Source: Clostridia bacterium (GTDB lineage Bacteria > Bacillota > Clostridia > Christensenellales > Aristaeellaceae). From it: DNA of 64,000 bases. The DNA is taken from positions 1 through 64,000 of the forward strand of contig JAGBFR010000066.1 in assembly GCA_017936375.1 (NCBI GenBank), read 5' to 3'. Shown one piece after another: positions 1-7,711 of the stretch. Every line of letters begins with the position of its first letter. The stretch's first letter is position 1. Below the pieces are notes generated by a model, which saw nothing but the letters and a program-made list of their open reading frames with translations, made no database searches and was not told the origin of the DNA. A program made the translations under genes and the position numbers.

Positions 1-35
1 AAAGCCTGATATTGCAAGGTTTTTCGCTCTATGAG

Positions 36-84
36 CAAAAAAGAAAGCCTCGAAGAATTGCTTCTTCAAGGCTTGTACTTTTTT
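36..84. terminator. bidirectional intrinsic terminator
   Basis: An imperfect hairpin (AAGCCT-c-GAAGAA, loop TTGC, TTCTTC-a-AGGCTT, positions 45-73) is flanked by a T run on the + strand (78-84) and an A run (36-44) that reads as T on the minus strand. It probably ends the minus-strand GMP synthase transcript, which stops at 148. Confidence 0.75.
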
Positions 85-147
85 AGGCTGGAGGATCAAC
101 CAAATTGCTCCGAATAGGAACAAAAGGGGTGCTCCGCGACAGTTTTG

Positions 148-1146
148 TTATTCCCATTCGATCGTTCCGATGGGCTTCGGCGTGAGATCCATCAGAACGC
201 GGTTGATGCCCTCAACCTCATGGGTGATGCGGTAGGTGATGTGGTGCAGCAGCGCGTAGGGGATCTCCTCGATGGTGGCGGTCATGGCGTCCTTGGTGTT
301 GACGGCGCGGATGATGGCCGGCCAGCCCTCGTAGCGGCTCTCGTCCTTCACGCCGACGCTCTTGATGTCGGGCACGGCGATGAAGTACTGCCAGACCTTC
401 TCGTTCAGGCCGTTCTTCTCGAACTCTTCGCGCAGGATGGCGTCAGCCTCGCGCAGCGCCTCCAGACGGTCGCGGGTGATGGCGCCGAGGCAGCGGACGC
501 CGAGGCCCGGGCCCGGGAACGGCTGACGATAGACCATGCTGTGCGGCAGGCCGAGGGCCTCGCCGACCACGCGGACCTCGTCCTTGAAGAGGAACTTGAG
601 GGGCTCGACCAGCTCGAACTGCAGATCCTCCGGCAGACCGCCGACGTTGTGATGGGACTTGACAGCCTTCTTTCCCTCGGCAGCCTTGATGGACTCGAGG
701 ATGTCGGGGTAGATCGTGCCCTGCGCGAGGAAGGAAATGCCTTCCAGCTTGCGGGCTTCGTTCGCAAAGACGGTGATGAATTCCTTGCCGATGATCTTGC
801 GCTTGCGCTCCGGCTCAGAGACGCCGGCCAGCAGACCCAGGAAATGATCGGTGGCGTCCACATAGATCAGGTTGGCGTCAAGACCTTCCTTGAACATCTT
901 GATGACGCTCTCGGACTCGTTCTTGCGCATGAGGCCGTGGTTGACATGCACGCAGACCAGCTGCTTGCCGATGGCCTTGATCAGCAGCGCCGCGACGACG
1001 GAGCTGTCCACGCCGCCGGAGAGAGCCAGCAGCACCTTCTTGTCGCCAACCTGCGCACGGACGGCGGCAATCTGCTCGTCGATGAACGCATTGGCCAGTT
1101 CCGGCGTGGTGATGCGCGCCATGGATTCGGGACGGATATTGCTCAT
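148..1146 (-). CDS. guaA: GMP synthase, ATP-pyrophosphatase domain only (no glutaminase domain)
   Basis: Cytosolic enzyme that adenylates XMP and aminates it to GMP, the last step of guanine nucleotide synthesis. The 332-residue chain begins almost directly with the ATP-pyrophosphatase fold: PP-loop SGGVDSS at residues 43-49, and a dimerisation tail ending TIEWE as in full-length GuaA. The N-terminal class I glutamine amidotransferase domain (about 190 residues, with its Cys-His-Glu triad) is absent, and no fragment of it lies upstream. Split GMP synthases are known in archaea and some bacteria, so the glutaminase may be encoded elsewhere or free ammonia may be used. The start is the ATG at 1146, eight bases after AGGAG. 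A longer reading frame upstream has no family similarity and crosses the promoter. Confidence 0.93.
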   Translation of the reverse strand: MSNIRPESMARITTPELANAFIDEQIAAVRAQVGDKKVLLALSGGVDSSVVAALLIKAIGKQLVCVHVNHGLMRKNESESVIKMFKEGLDANLIYVDATDHFLGLLAGVSEPERKRKIIGKEFITVFANEARKLEGISFLAQGTIYPDILESIKAAEGKKAVKSHHNVGGLPEDLQFELVEPLKFLFKDEVRVVGEALGLPHSMVYRQPFPGPGLGVRCLGAITRDRLEALREADAILREEFEKNGLNEKVWQYFIAVPDIKSVGVKDESRYEGWPAIIRAVNTKDAMTATIEEIPYALLHHITYRITHEVEGINRVLMDLTPKPIGTIEWE

Positions 1147-1192
1147 GATGATCACTCCTGATGATGTCAAAGGGTAAGTTTTTGCGGGATTT

Positions 1193-1222
1193 ATTGTAGC
1201 ACGCACCCTGAGGCGTTGTAAA
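1193..1222 (-). promoter_or_regulatory. sigma-A promoter of guaA
   Basis: On the minus strand, TTTACA (1217-1222) and TACAAT (1193-1198) are separated by 18 bp and lie about 47 bp upstream of the guaA start codon. Confidence 0.7.
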
Positions 1223-1246
1223 TAAATTTTGAAAATTTCGTATACG

Positions 1247-1259
1247 AACGTTCGGTTTT
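1247..1259 (-). promoter_or_regulatory. PurBox-like PurR operator upstream of guaA
   Basis: The minus strand reads AAAACCGAACGTT, one mismatch from the Bacillus PurBox consensus AWWWCCGAACWWT. It lies 25 bp upstream of the guaA -35 box, and its core CGAACGTTCG is a perfect palindrome. Position and gene context suggest purine-responsive PurR control; no second PurBox copy was confirmed. Confidence 0.5.
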
Positions 1260-1260
1260 T

Positions 1261-1357
1261 TGTTATGTAAATCTTTTTGCGTAGCGCCGGCCTCGCCCGC
1301 CAAGAAGCTGGATTTGCAGCAGTTTGTCGGTGATGCCGCCGGCAGCGTGCCGGTTTG
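1261..1357 (-). repeat. dispersed structured repeat, family 1, copy A
   Basis: A roughly 97-bp sequence that recurs at 21690-21785 and 37770-37862 in the same orientation, each time upstream of a minus-strand gene. Its outer element has near-palindromic ends (GTAAATC and GATTTGCA here, TGTAAATC and GATTTACA in the other copies). A second hairpin follows, CCGGCA-GCG-TGCCGG. It does not encode a protein. It could be a MITE-like element or a transcribed RNA structure. Confidence 0.8.
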
Positions 1358-1388
1358 CTTTGGAGACAAGGCATGGCCTTGATCTGAC

Positions 1389-1435
1389 AAAAGCGCCCCC
1401 TCCGGGAGGCGGGATGCCATGACCGGAGGGGGCGC
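1389..1435 (-). terminator. intrinsic terminator after the flavin reductase pseudogene
   Basis: A perfect 13-bp stem, GCGCCCCCTCCGG with CCGGAGGGGGCGC (1393-1405 and 1423-1435), is followed on the minus strand by TTTT. It lies just downstream of the broken reading frame that ends at 1469. Confidence 0.85.
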
Positions 1436-1468
1436 ATAGGGGATGATGATTGACGACGTCCGGCAGGA

Positions 1469-1622
1469 TTACTGCTGCGCGGCGGCGTTGGTGCCCGCGA
1501 TGCGGCCGGTGGTGAAGCACGTCTGGATGGAGGTGCCGGTGGCGTAGATGAGGCCGCGTCGATACCGGCAGCGCTGCGCACACGAGGGTGAGGCACAGCA
1601 GAAGGCTCATCAGCTTCTTCAC
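1469..1622 (-). pseudogene. remnant of an exported FAD/FMN fumarate-reductase-like protein
   Basis: Reading starts at GTG 1622 behind AAAGGAG with a signal peptide beginning MKKLMSLLLCLTLVCAALPV. About 20 codons later the frame changes by one base. The new frame reads GLIYATG, then TTGRIAGTNAAAQQ and a stop at 1469. That ending matches the C-terminus of flavocytochrome c-type FAD-binding proteins. The whole FMN and FAD body, more than 500 codons, is missing. The simplest reading is one large internal deletion that fused the two gene ends out of frame. The two intact genes at 30990-32786 and 32983-34722 have similar signal peptides and C-termini. A terminator remains directly downstream. Confidence 0.75.
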
Positions 1623-1775
1623 AGTGAGTTTCTCCTTTGATATAAAATTGCGCGCGCAAACATTGCGTTCAAAAGTATTTTGCCATGATGATACAATACT
1701 GTCAATATACAGCAGAGATTGTCTTATAAACGAGGATATTCAGGCGAGATCCCTCTGCGGCGCGCCCCGTGTTTC

Positions 1776-1804
1776 TTTTCACCCGCCCGGCGATGTGATA
1801 TAAT
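1776..1804 (+). promoter_or_regulatory. sigma-A promoter of mnmE
   Basis: TTTTCA (1776-1781) and TATAAT (1799-1804) are separated by 17 bp, ending 32 bp before the mnmE start codon. Confidence 0.7.
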
Positions 1805-1836
1805 ACCGCTATAAATGTACAGTCAGGCGGTGCAAC

Positions 1837-3195
1837 ATGACACATAATCGGATGCAGGATACCATCGCGGCGCAGGCAACTGCCGCGGGAGAGGGAGGCG
1901 TGGCGATCGTCCGCATCAGCGGCGCGCAGTGCGAGGAGATTCTTGCGCGCGTATTCCGGGCAAAGAACGGGAGACCGCTGGAGAATCGCCGCCTGACCTT
2001 CGGCGCTGTGATGGACGGCGGGGAGATCGTGGACGAGGCGATGGCCGTCGTCATGCGCGCCCCGTACAGCTATACGCGCGAGGACGTCGCGGAGATTCAC
2101 TGCCACGGCTCGCAGGCGCTGGTCGGCAGGATTCTGCGGCTTCTGCTGCGCGAGGGCGCGAGGATGGCGGAGCCGGGCGAATTCACCTGCCGCGCGTTCA
2201 TGAATGGGCGCATTGATCTGACGCAGGCGGAGGCTGTCATGCGGATGATCCGCGCGGGGAGCGATCGCGCGATGAAGAGCGCCGTGCGGCAGATGGAGGG
2301 CAGCGTGTCCTCCTTTATCCGCCATGCGCGCGAGGGCATTCTTGAATTGATGGCGGGGCTTGCCGCTGCGGTCGACTTTCCGGACGAGGTGGAGGAGACG
2401 CAGACGGCGGAGCAGATCTCCTGCGGATGCGCGGCGATTGCCGACCGTCTTCGCGCGGCCTGCAGCGAGCGGACCGGGCGGATCGAGGACGAGGGCCTGC
2501 GCGTCGTCCTTGCCGGCAAACCCAATGCGGGAAAGAGCAGCCTGCTCAATGCGCTGGTCGGCTGCGAGCGGGCGATCGTCACTGACATCCCGGGCACGAC
2601 GAGGGATACCATCACCGAGGCGATCCATGCCGGCGGCGTGCGCATCCTGCTGACGGATACAGCGGGCCTGCGCGACACGGGCGACGCCGTGGAGAAGATC
2701 GGCGTGGCGCGCGCGATGAAGGCGATCGACGAGGCGGATGTGCGCGTGCTGGTTGTCGACGGATCTGCCCCGGATCCCGGGGAGGAAGACGAGCTGCGCG
2801 GCATGCAGCCGCAGCTGATCGTGATGAGCAAGGGCGACCTGCCGCCTGCGGTCACGCAGGAGGAGATCGAGGGCAGGTGGCCGGGCATTCCTGTATTGAC
2901 GGTCTGCGCGATAAAGGGGGAGGGCATGGATGCCTTGCTTAGCGCCTTGCTGGCCTATGTCCCGGCGGACGGCGCGGAGTCGTCGATGCTCTCGCAGGCG
3001 CGGCATGTGGAGGCGGCGCTGCGCGCGTGTACCGCGCTTGACGACGCGTGCCGGGCGATTGCGGACGGCATGCCGCTGGATGTGGCGGCAATTGACCTGT
3101 CCGCGGCGCTGGATGCGCTCGGCGAGATCACGGGCGAGACGATGAACGAGCAGGTGATCGACGAGGTCTTCGCCCGATTCTGCGTCGGAAAGTGA
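1837..3195 (+). CDS. mnmE: tRNA uridine-5-carboxymethylaminomethyl(34) synthesis GTPase MnmE
   Basis: GTPase that works with MnmG to modify the wobble uridine (U34) of several tRNAs in the cytosol. At 452 residues it is full length. An N-terminal tetrahydrofolate-binding domain (about 1-120) precedes a helical domain with an inserted G domain: Walker A GKPNAGKS at about 227-234, then DTAGLRDTGD (G3). The chain ends in FCVGK, the conserved C-terminal Cys motif. The ATG at 1837 has only a weak Shine-Dalgarno; ATG 1852 is an alternative. mnmG, rsmG, jag and yidC, the usual neighbours, are not here. The gene is alone between its promoter and a strong terminator. Confidence 0.97.
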   Translation: MTHNRMQDTIAAQATAAGEGGVAIVRISGAQCEEILARVFRAKNGRPLENRRLTFGAVMDGGEIVDEAMAVVMRAPYSYTREDVAEIHCHGSQALVGRILRLLLREGARMAEPGEFTCRAFMNGRIDLTQAEAVMRMIRAGSDRAMKSAVRQMEGSVSSFIRHAREGILELMAGLAAAVDFPDEVEETQTAEQISCGCAAIADRLRAACSERTGRIEDEGLRVVLAGKPNAGKSSLLNALVGCERAIVTDIPGTTRDTITEAIHAGGVRILLTDTAGLRDTGDAVEKIGVARAMKAIDEADVRVLVVDGSAPDPGEEDELRGMQPQLIVMSKGDLPPAVTQEEIEGRWPGIPVLTVCAIKGEGMDALLSALLAYVPADGAESSMLSQARHVEAALRACTALDDACRAIADGMPLDVAAIDLSAALDALGEITGETMNEQVIDEVFARFCVGK

Positions 3196-3205
3196 GTATT
3201 CAGAA

Positions 3206-3279
3206 AGCCCCAAATGTGAACGATGAAAAAGACGCCCTCCCGGAAGGGAAGGCGGAGCGTTCACATTTGGGGCTGTTTT
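3206..3279. terminator. long-stem terminator between mnmE and a convergent gene
   Basis: A 17-bp perfect outer stem (3206-3222 with 3258-3274) encloses a smaller hairpin and is followed by GTTTTC on the + strand. It separates mnmE from the convergent phosphoesterase gene ending at 3279. Confidence 0.85.
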
Positions 3280-4154
3280 CAGATAGAGCGTTGCGCGGCT
3301 TTGGCGCGGGCGGCGCGCCAAAAGGCGTCGGCCGTCTGCCCGTCCGGCCAGGGGAAGAGGCTGTCGGTGAGATGCCACGTCCCCTCGCTGATGGCGCTCT
3401 CGCCGCGCTCCCCAGCGAGCTGATATGCGCGGATGACGAAGGGGAGCAGATAGTCGACATTGCTGAGCATCTGTGCGCAGGCGATGCGGGCCGTCACCGG
3501 GCAGGCGTCCGCCATGCCGGAGGCGAGGAAGAGACCGGGCAGCGGCGCGGTGTCATAGGACGCATAGAACGGGCGGATGACGGCATAGCCGGGCCCGGTC
3601 TCCAGCATGGCATATGGGGCCGCGCCTGCTGGGCCGTCGTCCATGCAGCCGACGGAGCCGATGCTGTCCAGCGTCAGATTGCCCATGCGCAGGTGCGTCG
3701 GGTTATGCCCATGTCCGCAGATGATGTGCGTCGGATGGTCAAAGGTCATCTCTCTCAGGAGGGGGATGGCCTTTTCGGGATTCCACACGGGGAATCGGTC
3801 GTCATGGGGCATGGCATGGCAGAATGTGATGCCGTCCAGCTCCATCGTGCGGGGGAAGGTGATCTCCTCTTCGCGAAGGAGGGCGGCCTGAAAGCGCACG
3901 ACGTCAAAGTTCGCGCCGGAAAAGGCGGGGTCGCCCTGCATTGCCTTGAGCAGATAGCCCTCGTGATTGCCATGCAGGCAGGTGACGTTATGGGCGCGCA
4001 GCAGCTCGAGCGTCTCGCGCGGGCATGGGCCGAGGTTGACCTGATCGCCGAGGGAGAGGATCAGGTCTGCATGGCGCTTTGCCTTGACGTCTCTGAGCAC
4101 GGCCTCAAGCGCGGGCAGATTGGCATGGATATCGGTGATGAGCGCGATGCGCAT
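3279..4154 (-). CDS. calcineurin-like metallophosphoesterase
   Basis: Predicted cytosolic dinuclear-metal phosphohydrolase of the YfcE-like/Metallophos_2 type, 291 residues. Metal-binding motifs occur in family order: DIH near residue 8, GDQV near 36, GNHE near 62, and CGHGHNPTH in the second half. No signal peptide or membrane segment is visible. The substrate cannot be told from sequence; relatives hydrolyse phosphodiesters, phosphomonoesters or diadenosine polyphosphates. The start ATG 4154 follows GGAGGATT. The gene is divergent from addB, and its upstream region holds the addB promoter and the parS cluster. Confidence 0.85.
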   Translation of the reverse strand: MRIALITDIHANLPALEAVLRDVKAKRHADLILSLGDQVNLGPCPRETLELLRAHNVTCLHGNHEGYLLKAMQGDPAFSGANFDVVRFQAALLREEEITFPRTMELDGITFCHAMPHDDRFPVWNPEKAIPLLREMTFDHPTHIICGHGHNPTHLRMGNLTLDSIGSVGCMDDGPAGAAPYAMLETGPGYAVIRPFYASYDTAPLPGLFLASGMADACPVTARIACAQMLSNVDYLLPFVIRAYQLAGERGESAISEGTWHLTDSLFPWPDGQTADAFWRAARAKAAQRSI

Positions 4155-4179
4155 GGCGAATCCTCCGTTTCAAAGGGGA

Positions 4180-4208
4180 TTTATCGGACAGATGGAATAT
4201 GGTATAAT
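4180..4208 (+). promoter_or_regulatory. candidate promoter of addB
   Basis: TATAAT (4203-4208) with a weak -35 TTTATC (4180-4185) at 17-bp spacing. The first parS site starts 55 bp downstream, so the transcribed leader contains all three parS sites. Confidence 0.5.
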
Positions 4209-4262
4209 TCTGTATGGCGGCGTGCGATTCCTGCCTGACCGGCGGGAGGAGCGCGGCGGCGA

Positions 4263-4278
4263 TGTTTCACGTGAAACA
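4263..4278. promoter_or_regulatory. parS site 1
   Basis: Perfect 16-bp palindrome TGTTTCACGTGAAACA, identical to the consensus ParB (Spo0J) binding site and nucleation point for chromosome segregation. Confidence 0.97.
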
Positions 4279-4300
4279 ATGGCAAAACACGGGCGATCAT

Positions 4301-4316
4301 TGTTTCACGTGAAACA
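4301..4316. promoter_or_regulatory. parS site 2
   Basis: Second identical TGTTTCACGTGAAACA palindrome, 38 bp centre-to-centre from site 1. Confidence 0.97.
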
Positions 4317-4341
4317 TCGGTATGAATGACGGAAGACGGAA

Positions 4342-4357
4342 TGTTTCACGTGAAACA
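4342..4357. promoter_or_regulatory. parS site 3
   Basis: Third identical TGTTTCACGTGAAACA palindrome, 41 bp from site 2, ending 20 bp before the addB start codon. ParB spreading from here could repress addB. Confidence 0.97.
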
Positions 4358-4377
4358 TCGCGGACAGGAGGACGAGC

Positions 4378-7300
4378 ATGAGGATACTGACGGCTAGGCC
4401 ACATCGGCTTCTGGCGGCGTGCATCACGCGGATCGGAGAGCGGACGGAGGCAGGGGAGGCCTGCATGTTCCTCGTCCCCTCGCAGTATACGCTGCAGGCG
4501 GAGCTTGAGATCATGGATCGTCTGGCGCTTGAAGGCACGTTCGTGATCGACGTGCTCTCGCCGGGCAGGCTGCAGAGCCGCGTCTTTGAGCGGGCAGGCG
4601 CGCCGCAGCGCGTGATCTTTGACGAGCGCGGCAAGCGGATGGTGCTCAGCGAGCTGATCGCGCAGGAAAAGGAGCAGCTGACCATCTACCGCAGCGCGGC
4701 GGAGAGCGGCACGCAGGGCTTTGCGGCGAAGATTTCCTCGATGATCGCGGACTTTAAGCGCAGCGGAAAGACAGCGCAGGAGATTCTCCTTGCCGCTGAA
4801 CAGATGGAGGATGGCCCGGCAAAGAGCAAGCTGCAGGACGCCGGCAGGATTTACAGCGCATACGAGCAGCGGATGGCGGAAGAGCTGGCGGATGCGGAGG
4901 ACGTCTCGCGCGAGATGCTGGCCCGCATGGAGCGATCCGGTGTGCTGAAGGGAAAGCATCTGTTTGTCTACGGCTTTGATATGATCACGCCGACCTTCGC
5001 GGCGGAGCTTGTGCATATGGCCAAGCTGGCCGCTTCGCTGACCCTTGCCGTGGAGACGGATGAAAACGCCGCGCCGGATGGGCGGCTCTTTGCGCCGGTG
5101 AATCTGAGCCTTGACCGGCTGGCGGCTGCAGCGCGGGGTGCGGGGGTCGCGATCGAGCGGGAGCGGATTGTCTGTGAGGTGCAGGAGCGGGACGATCTGC
5201 GGGCGATGGAGCATGCGCTTTATGGAATAGGTGTAAAGCCCTACGAGAAAGATCCTGAGCATATCAGTCTGCGCGCAGCGAGCACCATGCGCGCGGAGGT
5301 GCACAGCACGGCGGCGGCGATCAGGCGCATGTGCCGGGACGGGATGAGCACGCAGGACGCGGCGATTGTCTATCCCAAGGGGAGCGGCTACGCGCCCCTG
5401 CTGATGGGCATCCTGCCGATGTACGGCATTCCGGCCTATGCAGCGGAAAAGCGGCTGGCAGCGGCGCATCCGCTGAGCAGGCTGGTGCTCTCTGCGCTGG
5501 CCTGCGCGTCGGGAGGAATGCGCACGGCGGACGTGATCGAATGCATACAGACCGGATTCATGGGGCTGACGCAGGAGGAGATGGATGCACTCTGCGCCTA
5601 TGCGGAGGGCGTGGATCTGAGATCCGAGGCATGGAAGCGCCCGTTTACCTACATGAAGGACGACGACGAGCAGGCGCTGGCGCAGCTTAATGCTGCAAGG
5701 GAAAAGGCGGCGGAGCCTCTGCTCCGATTCATGGCGGCGCTGCGCAGGGCAAAGGATGCGGACGGCACCATCGCCGCCGTGATTGCGCTGCTCGACGAGC
5801 TGAATGCCTATGATAAACTGGATGACATGCGCGCAGCGCTCATGGAGGCTGGCCTTGCCCCTGAGGCGGAGGACTGCACGCAGGTCTGGAATCAGCTGAT
5901 GGACACCCTCGATCAGCTGCATACGCTGCTGGGCGGCCGCCGCGCGACGGCGGAGCTCGCGGGTAAGCTGCTGCAGGAGGGCCTCTGCGCGCTGGAGCTC
6001 GCCGCGCTGCCCCCGGCGGACGGCGCTGTGATCTGCGGAGAGATCGGCAATGTCCGCACCGCGCAGACGAAGGTGCTCTTTGCCATCGGCATGAATGATC
6101 TCGGCGCAGGCGGGGATGCGATGCTCCTCACCCCGAGCGAACAGGAGGCCGCAGCGGCTGCGACGGGCGCGTATCTGGGCATGAGCGCGGCGGAGAGGAC
6201 GGCGCTTTCCCAGCTGGACGAGCTCAAGGCGCTCAGCGGAGCGGCAGAACGGCTGATCGTCTCCTATGCGCTGGCGGATGAGACGGGCCGCGCGCTGCGC
6301 GAGGGCGGGGCCGTGCAGGCGCTCAGGCGGCTGTTCCCTGCGCTTAAAACGGAGGGCGGACTCGCCCGGAAGGAGCAGGAGGAGATGCTCGCCGCGCCCG
6401 CTCCGGCCATCGAGTCGCTGAGCGTCAGGCTGAGCGACGCCCTTGCGGGGCGGACGGAGCTCACCAAAGAGGATGCGTCCGCGTACGCTGCCCTTGCGCA
6501 GACGGAGGAGGGCGGCAGGGCGCTGGCGGGCGTCATCCGCCGGCTGGGCGACATGCCGGAGAGGACGCTGCGCGCTGCGCAGGCGAGGTCGCTCTATGGC
6601 AGGCCGGTGATGAGCGTATCGCGGCTGGAGACCTTTGCCCAGTGCCCGTATAAGCACTTTGTCCGCTATGGCCTTGCGCCGCAGCAGGCGATGAAGCCGG
6701 GGGTGGACAGGGCGGAGCTGGGCACGCTCTACCATGCGGCGGCGGAGCAGTTTACGCGCCGCATCACGCAGCTGCCGCAGTTCCCGGAGGTCGAGGACGC
6801 CGTCTGCGACAGGATCATGGACGAGGCTGTCGCGCCGCTGATTGAGGAATGGCGGCGTTCACCGCTCGGGCAGAGCGAGCGAGGCGAGGCCATCGCCCGC
6901 AGAATCGGGCGCACCGTCCGCAGGACGGGCAGGAATATCGTCCGCCAGTTTGCGGGCAGCCGCTTTAGACCCATGGAAAATGAGCTGGTCTTCGGACAGA
7001 AAGGCGCCGCGCCGATCATACTGGAGCTGGCGGATGGATCACACGTCTATCTTCAGGGCAGAATCGACCGCATCGATGTTCTCGACGGGCAGAACGGAGC
7101 AATCCGCGTGGTCGACTACAAGAGCGGCTATAAGAAATTCGATCCGACAATGGTCTATTGGGGCATCCAGCTGCAGCTGCTGATCTATCTTTCGGCGGCT
7201 CTGGCGGAGATGCCGGGCATGGATGCAGCGGGCTTCTTCTACTGCAGGATTGCCGACCCGACGGTCAAGACGGAGTCGCGCATCCGCGAGGAGGTTGAAA

Positions 7301-7659
7301 AGCAGATTGCCAAGCGGCTCGAGCTGGCGGGCATCTCCCTCGCCGACGTGGAGATCCTGCGTGCGCAGGGCGAGCACCATGCGGGCATGATCACCAAGGA
7401 CGGCAAGATCAGCGGCAGACATACCGCGTCGGTCGTCGATCCGGAGGGGATGCGCGCGATGGTCGCCTTTGCCCGCGGAAAGGCGGCGGCGCTGGCCTCC
7501 GGCGCATACGGCGGAGAGATTGCGGACAGCCCGGCGCAGTTTGGTCAGTTCGACGCCTGCGCGCTGTGTGATTATGCGGCGATCTGCCGGTTTGATCCCT
7601 CCGTGCGCAGCAAGCGCAGGCTTGCGGCCAAGAGCCTTAAGGATCTGCAGAAGATATGA
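4378..7659 (+). CDS. addB: ATP-dependent helicase/nuclease subunit B (AddB/RexB type)
   Basis: Subunit of the AddAB helicase-nuclease that resects double-strand breaks for RecA. At 1093 residues it has family length. The C-terminal RecB-type nuclease shows GRIDRID, then VVDYKSG with Asp913 and Lys915. The four iron-sulphur cysteines keep the AddB pattern: Cys756, then Cys1061-x2-Cys1064-x5-Cys1070. The N-terminus aligns with AddB from MRILTARP through FLVPSQYTLQAE, but the Walker A loop found at this point in Bacillus AddB (GRSGSGKT) is replaced by TARPHRLL. addA normally follows directly; here a terminator and a convergent gene follow. The ATG at 4378 follows GGAGGACGAGC. The leader carries three parS sites. 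Confidence 0.92.
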   Translation: MRILTARPHRLLAACITRIGERTEAGEACMFLVPSQYTLQAELEIMDRLALEGTFVIDVLSPGRLQSRVFERAGAPQRVIFDERGKRMVLSELIAQEKEQLTIYRSAAESGTQGFAAKISSMIADFKRSGKTAQEILLAAEQMEDGPAKSKLQDAGRIYSAYEQRMAEELADAEDVSREMLARMERSGVLKGKHLFVYGFDMITPTFAAELVHMAKLAASLTLAVETDENAAPDGRLFAPVNLSLDRLAAAARGAGVAIERERIVCEVQERDDLRAMEHALYGIGVKPYEKDPEHISLRAASTMRAEVHSTAAAIRRMCRDGMSTQDAAIVYPKGSGYAPLLMGILPMYGIPAYAAEKRLAAAHPLSRLVLSALACASGGMRTADVIECIQTGFMGLTQEEMDALCAYAEGVDLRSEAWKRPFTYMKDDDEQALAQLNAAREKAAEPLLRFMAALRRAKDADGTIAAVIALLDELNAYDKLDDMRAALMEAGLAPEAEDCTQVWNQLMDTLDQLHTLLGGRRATAELAGKLLQEGLCALELAALPPADGAVICGEIGNVRTAQTKVLFAIGMNDLGAGGDAMLLTPSEQEAAAAATGAYLGMSAAERTALSQLDELKALSGAAERLIVSYALADETGRALREGGAVQALRRLFPALKTEGGLARKEQEEMLAAPAPAIESLSVRLSDALAGRTELTKEDASAYAALAQTEEGGRALAGVIRRLGDMPERTLRAAQARSLYGRPVMSVSRLETFAQCPYKHFVRYGLAPQQAMKPGVDRAELGTLYHAAAEQFTRRITQLPQFPEVEDAVCDRIMDEAVAPLIEEWRRSPLGQSERGEAIARRIGRTVRRTGRNIVRQFAGSRFRPMENELVFGQKGAAPIILELADGSHVYLQGRIDRIDVLDGQNGAIRVVDYKSGYKKFDPTMVYWGIQLQLLIYLSAALAEMPGMDAAGFFYCRIADPTVKTESRIREEVEKQIAKRLELAGISLADVEILRAQGEHHAGMITKDGKISGRHTASVVDPEGMRAMVAFARGKAAALASGAYGGEIADSPAQFGQFDACALCDYAAICRFDPSVRSKRRLAAKSLKDLQKI

Positions 7660-7666
7660 ATGACAA

Positions 7667-7699
7667 AAGGGGCTGACAGCGAGAATCTGTCAGCCCCTT
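7667..7699. terminator. terminator between addB and a convergent gene
   Basis: A 13-bp perfect stem AAGGGGCTGACAG with CTGTCAGCCCCTT. The minus-strand side ends in TTTTG, so it best serves the gene at 7712-9004, but it may also stop addB transcripts. Confidence 0.85.
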
Positions 7700-7711
7700 C
7701 TGCGTACAGGC

